64,000 nucleotides of DNA from contig NZ_CP099466.1 of assembly GCF_023921125.1 (NCBI RefSeq), positions 868,001-932,000 of the forward strand. Reading direction: 5' to 3'. This stretch comes from Arthrobacter caoxuetaonis. Its GTDB lineage: Bacteria; Actinomycetota; Actinomycetes; Actinomycetales; Micrococcaceae. Shown here piece after piece: positions 53,010 to 61,803 of this stretch. A program made the position numbers and the translations under genes. Positions within the stretch are counted from its first letter, which is position 1; each line of letters starts with the position of its first letter. The notes under the pieces were generated by a model. It was not told the origin of the DNA. It worked only from the letters and a program-made list of their open reading frames with translations, and ran no database searches.

Positions 53010-53044
53010 CAGGAACTGCGGCCGCGTTGCGGCCGCAGTTCCTG
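53010..53044 (+). terminator. Stem-loop downstream of alcohol dehydrogenase gene
   Basis: Arms CAGGAACTGCGGCC and GGCCGCAGTTCCTG pair perfectly around GCGTTGC (itself partly paired). The sequence CATTTCAT follows. Confidence 0.75.
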
Positions 53045-53221
53045 TCATTTCATGACGCTTAGATGACGGCAGTATGTTTCGGGCCCGTTTCGAAGTTGTC
53101 CTATAAGCAAATTCTGATGTTTAGTGGTCACACTCGCGTCAAAAGAGTGACGCGGCCCTGTCCTTCCGCGTCCTTTCCGGCACGAACCAAGCTCGTGCCC
53201 CTTACCGAAACCGAGGCAGCA

Positions 53222-54796
53222 TTGAGCGCGACCATTCCTCCCGTGACCCGCGTAGAGCAGCACGGAATCGAGCCGATTCCCGGGCCAGAACGCACGTCAC
53301 GCCCGCTGGACCTGTTCCGTCTCTCCTTCGGAGGTGCGAACACCTTTGCCACAGTGGTCCTGGGATCCTTTCCGATCATCTTCGGTTTGTCCTTCCGTGA
53401 TGCGGTGCTCGCCACGCTCCTGGGAGTGGTCGCCGGGGCCCTGGTCCTGGCGCCGATGGCCGTCTTCGGCCCCACGAATGGAACCAACAACGCCGTCTCT
53501 TCGTCAGCCCACCTCGGTGTCCACGGCCGCGTCGTCGGGTCCTTCCTCTCGCTGCTGACCGCTTTCGCGTTCTTTTCCATCTCTGTCTGGAGCTCCGGTG
53601 ATGCGCTGGTTGGCGGTGCCAACCGATTGGTGGGACTGCCAAACAACGTGTTCACCCTCAGCGCGGCCTACGCGGTCTTCGCTGTCCTCATCCTGACCGT
53701 CTGCATCTACGGCTACCGGTTCATGCTGTGGGTCAACAAGATCGCCGTCGTGGCGGCCTCGGCGCTATTCCTGCTCGGAATCTTCGCTTTCGCCGGTGCT
53801 TTCGACCCCTCCTACGCGGGGATCTTCGGTCCGGGCGCTGATGCCGAGACCGCGGCACTTTTCTGGCCGTCCTTCATCGGGGCAGCCCTCATCGCCATGT
53901 CCAACCCGATCTCCTTTGGCGCTTTCCTGGGTGACTGGTCCCGCTACATTCCCAAGGAAACTCCCAAGATCAAAGTGATGGGTGCGGCTTTCCTGGCGCA
54001 GATGGCAACTCTGGTTCCGTTCTTCTTCGGGCTGGTCACGGCTTCGATCGTGGCTGTCCAGGCTCCGGTCTTCCTGGAGAACTCCGACTACGTGGGCGGC
54101 CTGCTGGAGATCGCTCCGGCGTGGTACTTCCTGCCTGTCTGCCTGATCGCGCTCATCGGCGGCATGTCCACGGGCACCACGGCCCTCTACGGAACGGGCC
54201 TGGACTTCTCCTCGGTCTTCCCGCGGTTTTCCCGTGTGCAAGCCACGATTTTCATCGGCACGCTGGCGATCATCTTCATTTTCGTGGGCAGGTTCGCCTT
54301 CAACGTGGTGCAGAGCATCTCGACCTTCGCGGTCCTGATCATTACCTGCACCGCGCCGTGGATGATCATCATGATCATCGGCTTCGTGACCCGCCGCGGC
54401 TGGTACGACTCAGATTCCCTGCAGGTCTTCAACCGGCGGCAGGTTGGTGGACTCTACTGGTTCAACAACGGATGGAACTGGCGTGCCATGGGAGTGTGGG
54501 CAGTCTCCGCAGCTACCGGACTCATGTTCGTAAACCTGCCCGGGCAGTTCGTGGGTCCGCTGGGCAACCTGGCTGCCGGGGTAGATCTCAGCATCCCAGT
54601 TTCCCTGGGGCTGGCAGCAGTCCTGTATCTGCTGGTCCTGGTCATATTCCCGGAGCCCGCTGACGCATATGGACCCCAGGGGCCGCGCTTCGTCCGCGTG
54701 GGTGCAGCCCGGAACAGCCCTATTACCGCTGACCCGAAACACACCCCTAACGCGGGACCCGCAGCAGCGGAAACTGCACCAACCAACGCGGTCTAG
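53222..54796 (+). CDS. NCS1-family permease (cytosine/purine permease-like)
   Basis: The 524-residue, 12-span transporter has the NCS1 N terminus VEQHGIEPIPGPERTSRPLDLFRLSFGGANTFATVVLGSFPIIFG and later FGAFLGDWSRYIPKET. The ligand could be cytosine, a purine, allantoin, hydantoin or thiamine; residues visible here do not decide. I chose the TTG at 53222 (GAGG 5 bases upstream, then SAT as in relatives); the frame is open back to 53063 but that stretch has no suitable start site. It is convergent with the urease operon. Confidence 0.8.
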   Translation: MSATIPPVTRVEQHGIEPIPGPERTSRPLDLFRLSFGGANTFATVVLGSFPIIFGLSFRDAVLATLLGVVAGALVLAPMAVFGPTNGTNNAVSSSAHLGVHGRVVGSFLSLLTAFAFFSISVWSSGDALVGGANRLVGLPNNVFTLSAAYAVFAVLILTVCIYGYRFMLWVNKIAVVAASALFLLGIFAFAGAFDPSYAGIFGPGADAETAALFWPSFIGAALIAMSNPISFGAFLGDWSRYIPKETPKIKVMGAAFLAQMATLVPFFFGLVTASIVAVQAPVFLENSDYVGGLLEIAPAWYFLPVCLIALIGGMSTGTTALYGTGLDFSSVFPRFSRVQATIFIGTLAIIFIFVGRFAFNVVQSISTFAVLIITCTAPWMIIMIIGFVTRRGWYDSDSLQVFNRRQVGGLYWFNNGWNWRAMGVWAVSAATGLMFVNLPGQFVGPLGNLAAGVDLSIPVSLGLAAVLYLLVLVIFPEPADAYGPQGPRFVRVGAARNSPITADPKHTPNAGPAAAETAPTNAV

Positions 54797-54802
54797 GGAA
54801 TC

Positions 54803-54846
54803 GGAGCCAGGAGCTGCTGCGGCTCACCGCAGCAGCTCCTGGCTCC
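54803..54846. terminator. Hairpin shared by the NCS1 permease gene and ureD
   Basis: Two perfect 20-bp arms (54803-54822 and 54827-54846) enclose the 4-base loop CTCA. The ureD stop codon occupies the loop (54824-54826), so the right arm encodes the last UreD residues. It probably terminates the permease message; for the urease message it lies at the very 3' end. Confidence 0.75.
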
Positions 54847-55645
54847 ACTGGGCGTATTGCGGGGCAACTTCCCGGTCGGCCTCATGGGCCGATGCTGCGA
54901 GGGCACGCAGGACCGAACCCTCTGCCGCCAGCTCAAACCGGTGGGCAGAAACCGCCTGGTCCTGGCGGCGGCGGTCCGGGGACTCCACGGGGGCAGGTGG
55001 TCCGGCCTCCGGTCGCCAGCCCGCCGCCGTCGCGCTGGCCAGGACCTTGGATTCACCGAGCACACCGACGGAACGGTGCCGGATGCCGGTGAGGTCCAGG
55101 TCTTCATAAAGGCTGTCCCCGGAAGGTCCTGTCAGCCGGGTGACGCTGCGCAGCGCACCGCCGGGTTCACCGGAGCGGCCCAGGACCAGGGTTTCCCGAA
55201 GCAGTACGCGGGAGCGCTCGGCGAAACGCACCCGGGTCTCCCGCTGGACGTTGGCGCCGCCGGCCACCACGAACGGCGCGCCGTCCCAGATCAAGGCAGA
55301 GCCTTCCGCCAGGACGGCGTCCAGTGACCAGCGCGATGCACAGCCGTCGGCATCGTAGGCGACCATGCCCGCCGGCTCAATGACTTCCAGGGTCACCCCG
55401 GATCCGACGTGCAGTTCGATCCGCACGTCGTCCCCGCCGAGCAGCATCATGTGGATCCCGATCAGGGCAACCCGCAGATGCAGCGGTCCGGCGGTGCCGG
55501 CAACCGGCCGCGGTGCCAGGTAGAGGCCCTGGTCCAGTACGGAGAACCTGGCACGGTCGCCGGCGCGCTCGACGGCGATCCGGGTCGGCCGGGTGCCGCT
55601 GACCGCCGTGGTGGCGGGAAGGGGATCAGTGCTGGTGGAGGGCAC
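54824..55645 (-). CDS. ureD: Urease accessory protein UreD
   Basis: The 273-residue protein resembles UreD/Ure[92 protein letters not shown]. UreD binds apo-urease and UreF-UreG during nickel insertion. The GTG at 55645 has GAGG 6 bases upstream and overlaps ureG by 20 bases. The long open frame to 56218 is only the ureG shadow. It is last in ureABCFGD. Confidence 0.88.
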   Translation of the reverse strand: MPSTSTDPLPATTAVSGTRPTRIAVERAGDRARFSVLDQGLYLAPRPVAGTAGPLHLRVALIGIHMMLLGGDDVRIELHVGSGVTLEVIEPAGMVAYDADGCASRWSLDAVLAEGSALIWDGAPFVVAGGANVQRETRVRFAERSRVLLRETLVLGRSGEPGGALRSVTRLTGPSGDSLYEDLDLTGIRHRSVGVLGESKVLASATAAGWRPEAGPPAPVESPDRRRQDQAVSAHRFELAAEGSVLRALAASAHEADREVAPQYAQWSQELLR

Positions 55646-56372
55646 CCGGCGCCTCATCATGGCTGTGGATGTAGCCGCCCTCTTCATCTGCGTGGAAATG
55701 CGGTGCCATCGGTCCGGGGTCCTGCGGAGTGTGCGCGCCGTCGCGGTGCTGGGCCACCATCCAGCGGATCCAGGTGCTGAGCTCGTCGATCGTTTCCTGC
55801 CGCTTGCGGGACAGCGCCAGGACGGGTCCGCCCTCACGTGCCGCGGTGGCATCGGCGACCATCTGCTCGACGTCGACGTCCACATGCGGGGCGAGGTCAA
55901 TCTTGTTGATGACCAGCAGGTCCGCCCGGGCAATGCCCGGTCCGCCCTTGCGGGCCACGTCTCCGCCGCCGGCAACGTCCAGGACGAAGATCTGTGCGTC
56001 CACGAGGGCGGGGGAGAAAGTGGCGGTGAGGTTGTCCCCGCCGCTTTCGACCAGGACCAGGTCCAGCGGAGCGAAGTCGGCTTCCAGGTCCTCCACGGCC
56101 AGGAGGTTGGTCGTGACGTCGTCACGGATAGCCGTGTGGGGGCAGGCTCCGGTTTCGACGGCGCGGATCCGTTCCGCGGGAAGGACTCCGGCCGAGCGGA
56201 GGAAGCGCGCGTCCTCATCGGTGTAGATGTCGTTGGTGATTACGCCGATGTTCAGTTCCTGGGACATGGCCCGGCAGACGGTGGCGATCAGCGAGCTCTT
56301 GCCGGTTCCAACGGGACCGGCAACGCCGAGCCGCAGCGAACGGGTGGATGGGGGTGTGGTGTTCTCAGGCAA
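55626..56372 (-). CDS. ureG: Urease accessory GTPase UreG with His-rich C-terminal tail
   Basis: The 248-residue GTPase has the P-loop [10 protein letters not shown], the nickel-binding CPH motif ([11 protein letters not shown]), [17 protein letters not shown] and NKIDLAP. It delivers nickel to urease with UreDF. After the normal end near WMVAQHRDG, a 35-residue extension rich in His and acidic residues follows ([17 protein letters not shown], then HQH). UreG is usually 205-220 residues. The TTG at 56372 has GGAGG 7 bases upstream and overlaps ureF by 8 bases; a longer ORF to 56432 is inside ureF. The tail may store nickel. Confidence 0.9.
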   Translation of the reverse strand: MPENTTPPSTRSLRLGVAGPVGTGKSSLIATVCRAMSQELNIGVITNDIYTDEDARFLRSAGVLPAERIRAVETGACPHTAIRDDVTTNLLAVEDLEADFAPLDLVLVESGGDNLTATFSPALVDAQIFVLDVAGGGDVARKGGPGIARADLLVINKIDLAPHVDVDVEQMVADATAAREGGPVLALSRKRQETIDELSTWIRWMVAQHRDGAHTPQDPGPMAPHFHADEEGGYIHSHDEAPGALHQH

Positions 56373-57060
56373 CGAACAGCCTCCTTGTTCTTGTGGTGTG
56401 GTCTTCGGCCCAGTGCTCCATCCAGGGAGCACTCAGTGCGGGAAGTTCGTCGAGGCCCCGGATGCCCTGGGCGGCATCAGCGACGGCCTCGATCGTCTCT
56501 TCAGCGGCCAGGATCCACCCGGTCGCGGTCATGGGGTCAATGGGCAGGAGTTTCAGCGCCGCAGCAACAACGGACTGCGCGTCGTCGTAGCAGCAGAGCC
56601 GGGCCAGCGAGGCTTCACCCATTCCGAGGGCAGCGGCGGTCACGCCGAGCGCCACGGGCCGCATGGGCTTCCGTACCTCTGCCGCCAGGCGCTCGACGGC
56701 GGGGTCCGCGCCCTTGAGTGTTCCCGCCAGGCGCAGCATCCCTCGGCCGAGCCGCCGGGAGGCATCACGCTGGGCACCGGACGGGGTCCGCGCATCCAGG
56801 GCGGCTTCAAGCACCGGAAAGAAGCCGGCACCCGCTGAACCGGACTGGATCAGCCGTGCGTGGCGAAAAGCCAGGACGGACGCGCAGGCCTCCATCTGCA
56901 CCACCGTGTGCAGCCGCGAGAGCAGGTACGGATACACGCCGTCGACCTCTAACCCGGCCAGCACCGCAGGCTCCAAACCTGCCGAATGCGAGTAGGCGCC
57001 AGAGGGCAGGCGGGAATCCGCGAGCAGGAAACCTGCCAGCACGGAACCAGTGTCAGACAT
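56365..57060 (-). CDS. ureF: Urease accessory protein UreF
   Basis: The 231-residue helical protein has the UreF N terminus [22 protein letters not shown] and the C-terminal [29 protein letters not shown]. UreF recruits UreG to the urease-UreD complex. It follows ureC by 8 bases; no ureE lies between them. Length is normal. Confidence 0.88.
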   Translation of the reverse strand: MSDTGSVLAGFLLADSRLPSGAYSHSAGLEPAVLAGLEVDGVYPYLLSRLHTVVQMEACASVLAFRHARLIQSGSAGAGFFPVLEAALDARTPSGAQRDASRRLGRGMLRLAGTLKGADPAVERLAAEVRKPMRPVALGVTAAALGMGEASLARLCCYDDAQSVVAAALKLLPIDPMTATGWILAAEETIEAVADAAQGIRGLDELPALSAPWMEHWAEDHTTRTRRLFVA

Positions 57061-57068
57061 GGGACCGC

Positions 57069-58775
57069 CTAGAACAGGGTGTAACGCTGCGTGAGGGGAA
57101 GCTCGGAGACCGGCGCCGGCTCAATGACCTGCCCGTCGATGCTGACCAAAAAGGTCTCCGGATTCACCTGGATGTCAGGAAGGGCCGTGTTGTTCGGCAG
57201 GGAGGCCTTGGTGACGTCGCGGGTAGAACTGATGGCGGTCAGCGAACGGGTCAGTCCCAGTTTCTCGGCAAGCCCGTCCTGAAGTGCGTCGGGGGAAACA
57301 AACGACGTCGAGAGGTGGGGCGCGGAGGTAGCGGTGCCGGCGAGGGCCTCGCGCATCCAGACGGGCTGCGGGGTGGGCAGCGAAGCGTTCGGATCGCCCA
57401 TCTGCCCGGCCACGATGGCACCGCCCTTGATCACGATCGAGGGCCGGATCCCGAAGAAGGCAGGGTTCCACAGCACCAGGTCCGCCATCTTGCCGACCTC
57501 GACCGAGCCAACCTCGGCGTCGATCCCGTGCGCTACGGCGGGGCAGATCGTGTACTTGGCAATGTAGCGGCGCACCCGCTCATTGTCGGCAGGCAGGGCG
57601 GATTCGGCGGCGCCCATGTAGTCCTTCATCACGTGGGCCACCTGCCACGTCCGGGTAATCGTCTCGCCGATGCGTCCCATGGCCTGGGCATCTGAGGAGG
57701 TGATGGACATGGCGCCGAGGTCCTGGAGGACGTCTTCGGCCATCATCGTGTTGGCGCGGATCCGCGACTCGGCAAAGGCCAGATCCTCAGGAATGCGCGG
57801 GTTCAAGTGGTGGCACACCATGAGCATGTCCAGGTGCTCGGCCACGGTGTTGACGGTGAACGGCAAGGTGGGATTGGTCGACGCCGGCAGCACGTTGGCC
57901 GCGGCGGCCACCGTGATGATGTCCGGTGCATGTCCGCCGCCGGCTCCCTCAGCGTGGAACACGTGGATGCCGCGGCCCTTGATGGCCGCGAGGGTGTCCT
58001 GGACGTATCCTGCTTCGTTCAGTGAATCCGCATGCAGCGCCACCTGCACGCCCCAGCGGTCGGCCGCCGTCAGTGCTGCATCGATGGCTGCGGGAGTGGA
58101 TCCCCAGTCCTCATGGACCTTGTAACCTGCAGCGCCTGCCAGTGCCTGTTCTTCCAGCGCGGCCTGGCTGACGGTGTTGCCCTTGCCGTAAAGCAGGAAG
58201 TTCATCGGCAGGTGGTCCAGCGCCCGGTGCATCACCTGCAGGTTCCAGGCACCGGGAGTGACGGTGGTGGCCTTGGATCCTTCAGCCGGTCCGGTGCCGC
58301 CGCCGCCCACCGTAGTAATGCCGGAGGCAAGGGCTTCCCTCAGCGCGTCGGTTCCCAGGAGGTGCACGTGCGTATCAATGCCGCCCGCCGTCAGGATTTT
58401 GCCCTCGCCGGCTACCACCTCGGTGCCGGGCCCAATCACCAGTGCAGGATCGATCCCGTCCATGATGTCCGGGTTTCCGGATTTTCCGATCCCGGCGATC
58501 CGGCCGTTCTTGACCCCGACGTCGGCGCGGACGATTCCCCAGTGGTCCACGATCACGACGTTCGTGATGATCAGGTCCGGGGCACCCTCAGCGGACGTCC
58601 GGGTGGACTGGGCCATGGACTCGCGGATGTTCTTGCCGCCGCCGAACACCGATTCGTCGCCGCCAAACGTCAGGTCCTGCTCGGGGGAGATCCACAGGTC
58701 GGTATCGGCCAGCCGGATCTGGTCTCCGACGGTGGGTCCGTAAAGGTGGGCGTATTCGCGCCGGCTCACCTGCAT
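57069..58775 (-). CDS. ureC: Urease subunit alpha
   Basis: The 568-residue catalytic subunit has all nickel-site ligands: His136 and His138 (GIDTHVHLL), carbamylated Lys219 (GYKVHEDWG), His248, His274 and Asp362. The flap cysteine is Cys321 ([22 protein letters not shown]). It hydrolyses urea to ammonia and carbamate in the cytoplasm. It overlaps ureB by 10 bases. Length and motifs match bacterial UreC. Confidence 0.96.
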   Translation of the reverse strand: MQVSRREYAHLYGPTVGDQIRLADTDLWISPEQDLTFGGDESVFGGGKNIRESMAQSTRTSAEGAPDLIITNVVIVDHWGIVRADVGVKNGRIAGIGKSGNPDIMDGIDPALVIGPGTEVVAGEGKILTAGGIDTHVHLLGTDALREALASGITTVGGGGTGPAEGSKATTVTPGAWNLQVMHRALDHLPMNFLLYGKGNTVSQAALEEQALAGAAGYKVHEDWGSTPAAIDAALTAADRWGVQVALHADSLNEAGYVQDTLAAIKGRGIHVFHAEGAGGGHAPDIITVAAAANVLPASTNPTLPFTVNTVAEHLDMLMVCHHLNPRIPEDLAFAESRIRANTMMAEDVLQDLGAMSITSSDAQAMGRIGETITRTWQVAHVMKDYMGAAESALPADNERVRRYIAKYTICPAVAHGIDAEVGSVEVGKMADLVLWNPAFFGIRPSIVIKGGAIVAGQMGDPNASLPTPQPVWMREALAGTATSAPHLSTSFVSPDALQDGLAEKLGLTRSLTAISSTRDVTKASLPNNTALPDIQVNPETFLVSIDGQVIEPAPVSELPLTQRYTLF

Positions 58776-59098
58776 GCCTGGGCTCCTTCGGAAGGGGTGC
58801 GGATCTGGAGTCCAGGCACAGCGGCAGCGCCGGCCAGGCGGACGAGCGTCACCTCGCGTGAAGCCCCCGGTTCGAACCGGACGGCGGTTCCGGCGGGTAC
58901 GCCCAGCCGGAATCCTTCGGCGGCGCTCCGGTCGAAGGAGAGCGCGGAATTCACGTCCGCGAAGTGGAAGTGGGACCCGACCTGGATCGGACGGTCGCCG
59001 TCGTTCACCACTACCAGTGTCCGGGTTTCCCGGCCGGCGTTGATTTCCACGGTGCCTTCAGCGGTGCGCACTTCGCCGGGGATCAGGGGAGTGTTCAT
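58766..59098 (-). CDS. ureB: Urease subunit beta
   Basis: The 110-residue structural subunit shows [45 protein letters not shown], the standard UreB core. It is a separate gene, as in most bacteria outside Helicobacter. It overlaps ureA by 4 bases. Confidence 0.95.
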   Translation of the reverse strand: MNTPLIPGEVRTAEGTVEINAGRETRTLVVVNDGDRPIQVGSHFHFADVNSALSFDRSAAEGFRLGVPAGTAVRFEPGASREVTLVRLAGAAAVPGLQIRTPSEGAQACR

Positions 59099-59397
59099 GA
59101 GATCGGCTCCGTGATGGTGACGAGCTTGCGTCCGTCGGGAAAGGTGGCCTCGATTTGAAGGTCCGGAATCATCTCCGGCACACCTTCCATCACATCGGCG
59201 CGGGTCAGGACGCTGCGTCCCTCACTCATGAGGTCTGCGACCAGTCCGCCTTCGCGTGCGCGCTCCATGACCCAGCAGGAGAGCAGGGCAACGGTTTCGG
59301 GGTAGTTAAGTTTGACTCCCCGGTCGCGCCGGTCGCGGGCGACCATACCGGCTACGCTCAGCAGCAGTTTTTCCGTGTCCGACGGTGTGAGGAACAT
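59095..59397 (-). CDS. ureA: Urease subunit gamma
   Basis: The 100-residue subunit starts [27 protein letters not shown] and contains [22 protein letters not shown] and [18 protein letters not shown]. It is first in ureABCFGD. The 101-bp gap upstream holds its promoter. Confidence 0.95.
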   Translation of the reverse strand: MFLTPSDTEKLLLSVAGMVARDRRDRGVKLNYPETVALLSCWVMERAREGGLVADLMSEGRSVLTRADVMEGVPEMIPDLQIEATFPDGRKLVTITEPIS

Positions 59398-59416
59398 GGG
59401 TGGATTGTTCCACCTT

Positions 59417-59445
59417 GATGTTTCGGAAAATCACGGAGATGTTTC
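59417..59445 (-). promoter_or_regulatory. GAAACATC direct repeat upstream of ureA
   Basis: On the minus strand GAAACATC occurs twice, 21 bp apart, 20-48 bases before the ureA start. The GAAAC core also recurs before urtA. A common nitrogen regulator is possible, but the pattern is short. Confidence 0.3.
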
Positions 59446-59498
59446 CGGGATGTTGCATCCGCTGCCGGCCCCGTGCCGGGAAGCTGCCGCGGCCTTCG

Positions 59499-60086
59499 CT
59501 AGTTCTTCTTGCCCCGCGCGGCAGCTTTGGCGGCTGCCTTGGCTGCCTTGGCCGCCGTCGCTGTCTTGGCGGCCTTGGCAGCCTTTTTGGTGGTCGAGTT
59601 CGTGGCATCCTTCGCGGTCTTGATGGCTGCTGCTGCGGCTGCCGTTTTCACCGGCGTCGGCACCTTGACTACCTTGACCTTCTCTTTGTTCTTCGTATCC
59701 AGGATGAGGGCCCCCGCGACTCCCAGCATCCAAAGGTCCTTGGCGTACGGGACTCCGGCCGGAGAGGGCCGGAAACCGTCCTCTTCGGTGAGTTCAGGCG
59801 TCTTGAGGTACATGGTGACCAGGCCGCCGGAGAAAGCGCCCAGCGCGAGGCCCGCGAGCCGGCTGGGAATAAAAGGAGTCAGGAGGGTGAGTCCGAGAGT
59901 AATCTCTGCCGCGGACAAGAGCTTTCCGAAGCGGGCGGGTTCCAGGTCCAGGACCTGGGGGAAGGCGTTTCCCGCCATCTGCTGCAGGCCGGCCGCCGAT
60001 TCTTCGTCCAGGTTCCGCTTGTTAAGGCCCGAGTTCAGGATGTAGGCACCGGTGGTGAGCCGCAGTGGAATATGGCTGAGTTTCAT
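59499..60086 (-). CDS. DoxX-like membrane protein with histone-H1-like Lys/Ala tail
   Basis: The 195-residue protein has about three membrane spans (near 54-71, 76-96 and 114-130) in a DoxX-like region. It ends in a 64-residue tail made almost only of Lys, Ala, Thr and Val, such as TTKKAAKAAKTATAAKAAKA. Tails of this kind bind DNA in mycobacterial HupB and bacterial H1-like proteins. Here the tail follows a short last span and would face the cytoplasm or the cell surface. The ATG at 60086 begins the conserved part. No function can be assigned. Confidence 0.65.
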   Translation of the reverse strand: MKLSHIPLRLTTGAYILNSGLNKRNLDEESAAGLQQMAGNAFPQVLDLEPARFGKLLSAAEITLGLTLLTPFIPSRLAGLALGAFSGGLVTMYLKTPELTEEDGFRPSPAGVPYAKDLWMLGVAGALILDTKNKEKVKVVKVPTPVKTAAAAAAIKTAKDATNSTTKKAAKAAKTATAAKAAKAAAKAAARGKKN

Positions 60087-60328
60087 GGTCGTTCCTAACT
60101 GGGTCGCACGGTCAGCGGTGTTCACGCCCGAGCCTACGGCGGCGCAGGACACGGCGCCAGACTCTTGGGACAAAGCCATGGGCATCCCGGCCGCGACATT
60201 GGGAGCGCAAACCCAACACACCGCCGCTGCGTTACCTTCGTCTGCTTGTTTCTGCTTTGATTAAGGAGGTGCCAAGCACCCCCGCAGACACGTGCAGAAG
60301 ACTTTTGGACGACACGAGAAGGTCACCA

Positions 60329-61225
60329 ATGGATTACCTCCCGGCCGAACATCCACGGCCGCGACATCTCATTCTCCATCTCAGCGACACCCATCTGCTG
60401 GCGGGCCCGGATCCGCTCTACGGAGCGGTGGACAGCAAGGCCAAGCTCCAAGCCGTCTTCGAGAGGCTGGAGGCCGCTGAACGCAAGCCCGAGGCGATCA
60501 TCTTCACCGGCGATCTCACCGACAAGGGCGAAGCGGAAGCCTATGACCACCTGCGCTCGATTGTGGAACCTGCGGCCGACAAGATGGGAGCAAAGGTCAT
60601 CTGGGTGATGGGCAACCACGACCGGAGGGAAACGTTCAAGGAACGCCTGCTGGACGAGGCCCCGAGCATGGCCCCCCTGGACCGAGTCTACGAGGTCAAC
60701 GGGCTGCGGATCATCACCCTGGATTCGACTGTTCCCGGCTATCACCACGGCGAACTCAGCGACGCGCAGCTGACCTGGCTTCGCTCCCAGCTGCGCACGC
60801 CTGCCGCAGAGGGAACCATCCTGGCCCTTCACCATCCGCCCGTACCCAGCGTCCAGGACCTCACGGTCCTGGTGGAACTGCGTCACCAGCGTGACCTGGC
60901 GGCTGCCGTGGCCGGCACGGATGTCCGAGCAATTATTGCCGGTCACCTGCACTACTCGACCTTCACCACGTTCGCGGGGATTCCCGTCTCGGTCGCGTCG
61001 GCAACGTGCTACACGCAGGACCTGGCAACGCCTGGAACCCGGGGACAGGACGCGGGGCAGGCGTTCCACATGATCCATGTGTACGAGGACTCCGTGGTCC
61101 ACTCAGTGGTTCCGCTGGAGGAACGGGAAACTGTGGGGGAGCGGGTGGACGAGACAGAGACCCGGCGCCGGCTGGATGCCGCGGGCATCCGGATACTGGA
61201 CGCCCGTACCCTGAGCAGCGCCTAG
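60329..61225 (+). CDS. Class III cyclic-nucleotide phosphodiesterase-like metallophosphoesterase (CpdA type)
   Basis: The 298-residue protein has the full calcineurin-like set: LSDTH, FTGDLTDKG, GNHD, LHHPP and GHLHYS. This is the CpdA/Rv0805 branch, which hydrolyses cyclic nucleotides or other phosphodiesters. The ATG at 60329 follows GAGAAGG; upstream frame extension to 60257 is rejected. The fused glutaminase at 45897 has a cNMP-type domain, so a link is conceivable but not shown. Confidence 0.82.
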   Translation: MDYLPAEHPRPRHLILHLSDTHLLAGPDPLYGAVDSKAKLQAVFERLEAAERKPEAIIFTGDLTDKGEAEAYDHLRSIVEPAADKMGAKVIWVMGNHDRRETFKERLLDEAPSMAPLDRVYEVNGLRIITLDSTVPGYHHGELSDAQLTWLRSQLRTPAAEGTILALHHPPVPSVQDLTVLVELRHQRDLAAAVAGTDVRAIIAGHLHYSTFTTFAGIPVSVASATCYTQDLATPGTRGQDAGQAFHMIHVYEDSVVHSVVPLEERETVGERVDETETRRRLDAAGIRILDARTLSSA

Positions 61226-61237
61226 GCCGGCAGCGGA

Positions 61238-61666
61238 CTAGTACTCGTCTTCGGGTTCCGGGCCGAGGTTGAAGAAACGTCCCGAGATGGAAGTCGGCGT
61301 GAGTTCCACATAGCGGCTCTTGCGCGTGCGCACCCAGGGCTTCAGGGGGAGTTTCTCGGCTTCTTCAATCTCAGCGGAAAGCTCGAGTTCCCGGGTCGTG
61401 CCCTTGATGACCACCGACCAGGCTTCGTCACTCATGATGCCGTCGGTCTCGAAGGCGACGTGGGAATTGACCGTCAGCTCGGCAAGCTTGTTCCCCGGCG
61501 CCGTGCGGAAAAGAAGCACCCCGTCGTGGGCGTAGTAATTGATGGGGAAGATATCCGGCTCGCCTGCAACGCTCGTCGCGATCCGGCCGTGAAAGGTCTT
61601 TTCAACGTACTTCCAGGATTCCTCAGCCGTGAGCTCGACAACCGGAGGCTTCTCTTCGCTAGTCAT
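61238..61666 (-). CDS. Pyridoxamine 5'-phosphate oxidase (PPOX) family FMN-binding protein
   Basis: The 142-residue split-barrel protein matches small actinobacterial PPOX proteins: GRIATSVAGEPDIFPINYYAHDGVLLFRTAPGNKLAELTVNSHVAFETDG. Members bind FMN, F420 or haem-derived ligands, and many have no known substrate. It is convergent with the phosphodiesterase gene. Confidence 0.82.
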   Translation of the reverse strand: MTSEEKPPVVELTAEESWKYVEKTFHGRIATSVAGEPDIFPINYYAHDGVLLFRTAPGNKLAELTVNSHVAFETDGIMSDEAWSVVIKGTTRELELSAEIEEAEKLPLKPWVRTRKSRYVELTPTSISGRFFNLGPEPEDEY

Positions 61667-61803
61667 GACCCCAGTGTGTCAAGCCGCGCGTCCCACCGCC
61701 ACAGTAAGGCGGCTTCCGAAGTTGACGGCGGCGCAACGGGTTACAAGAGTAGGGTCCGGAAGCTATTCCACCTGATCAGCACTTACCTCAAGCGAGAGAG
61801 AGC

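Noticed and set aside
54824..56218. A 464-codon version of ureD
   Set aside because: Its first 190 codons are ureG read in another frame. UreD begins near 55645, where a ribosome-binding site and family similarity start.
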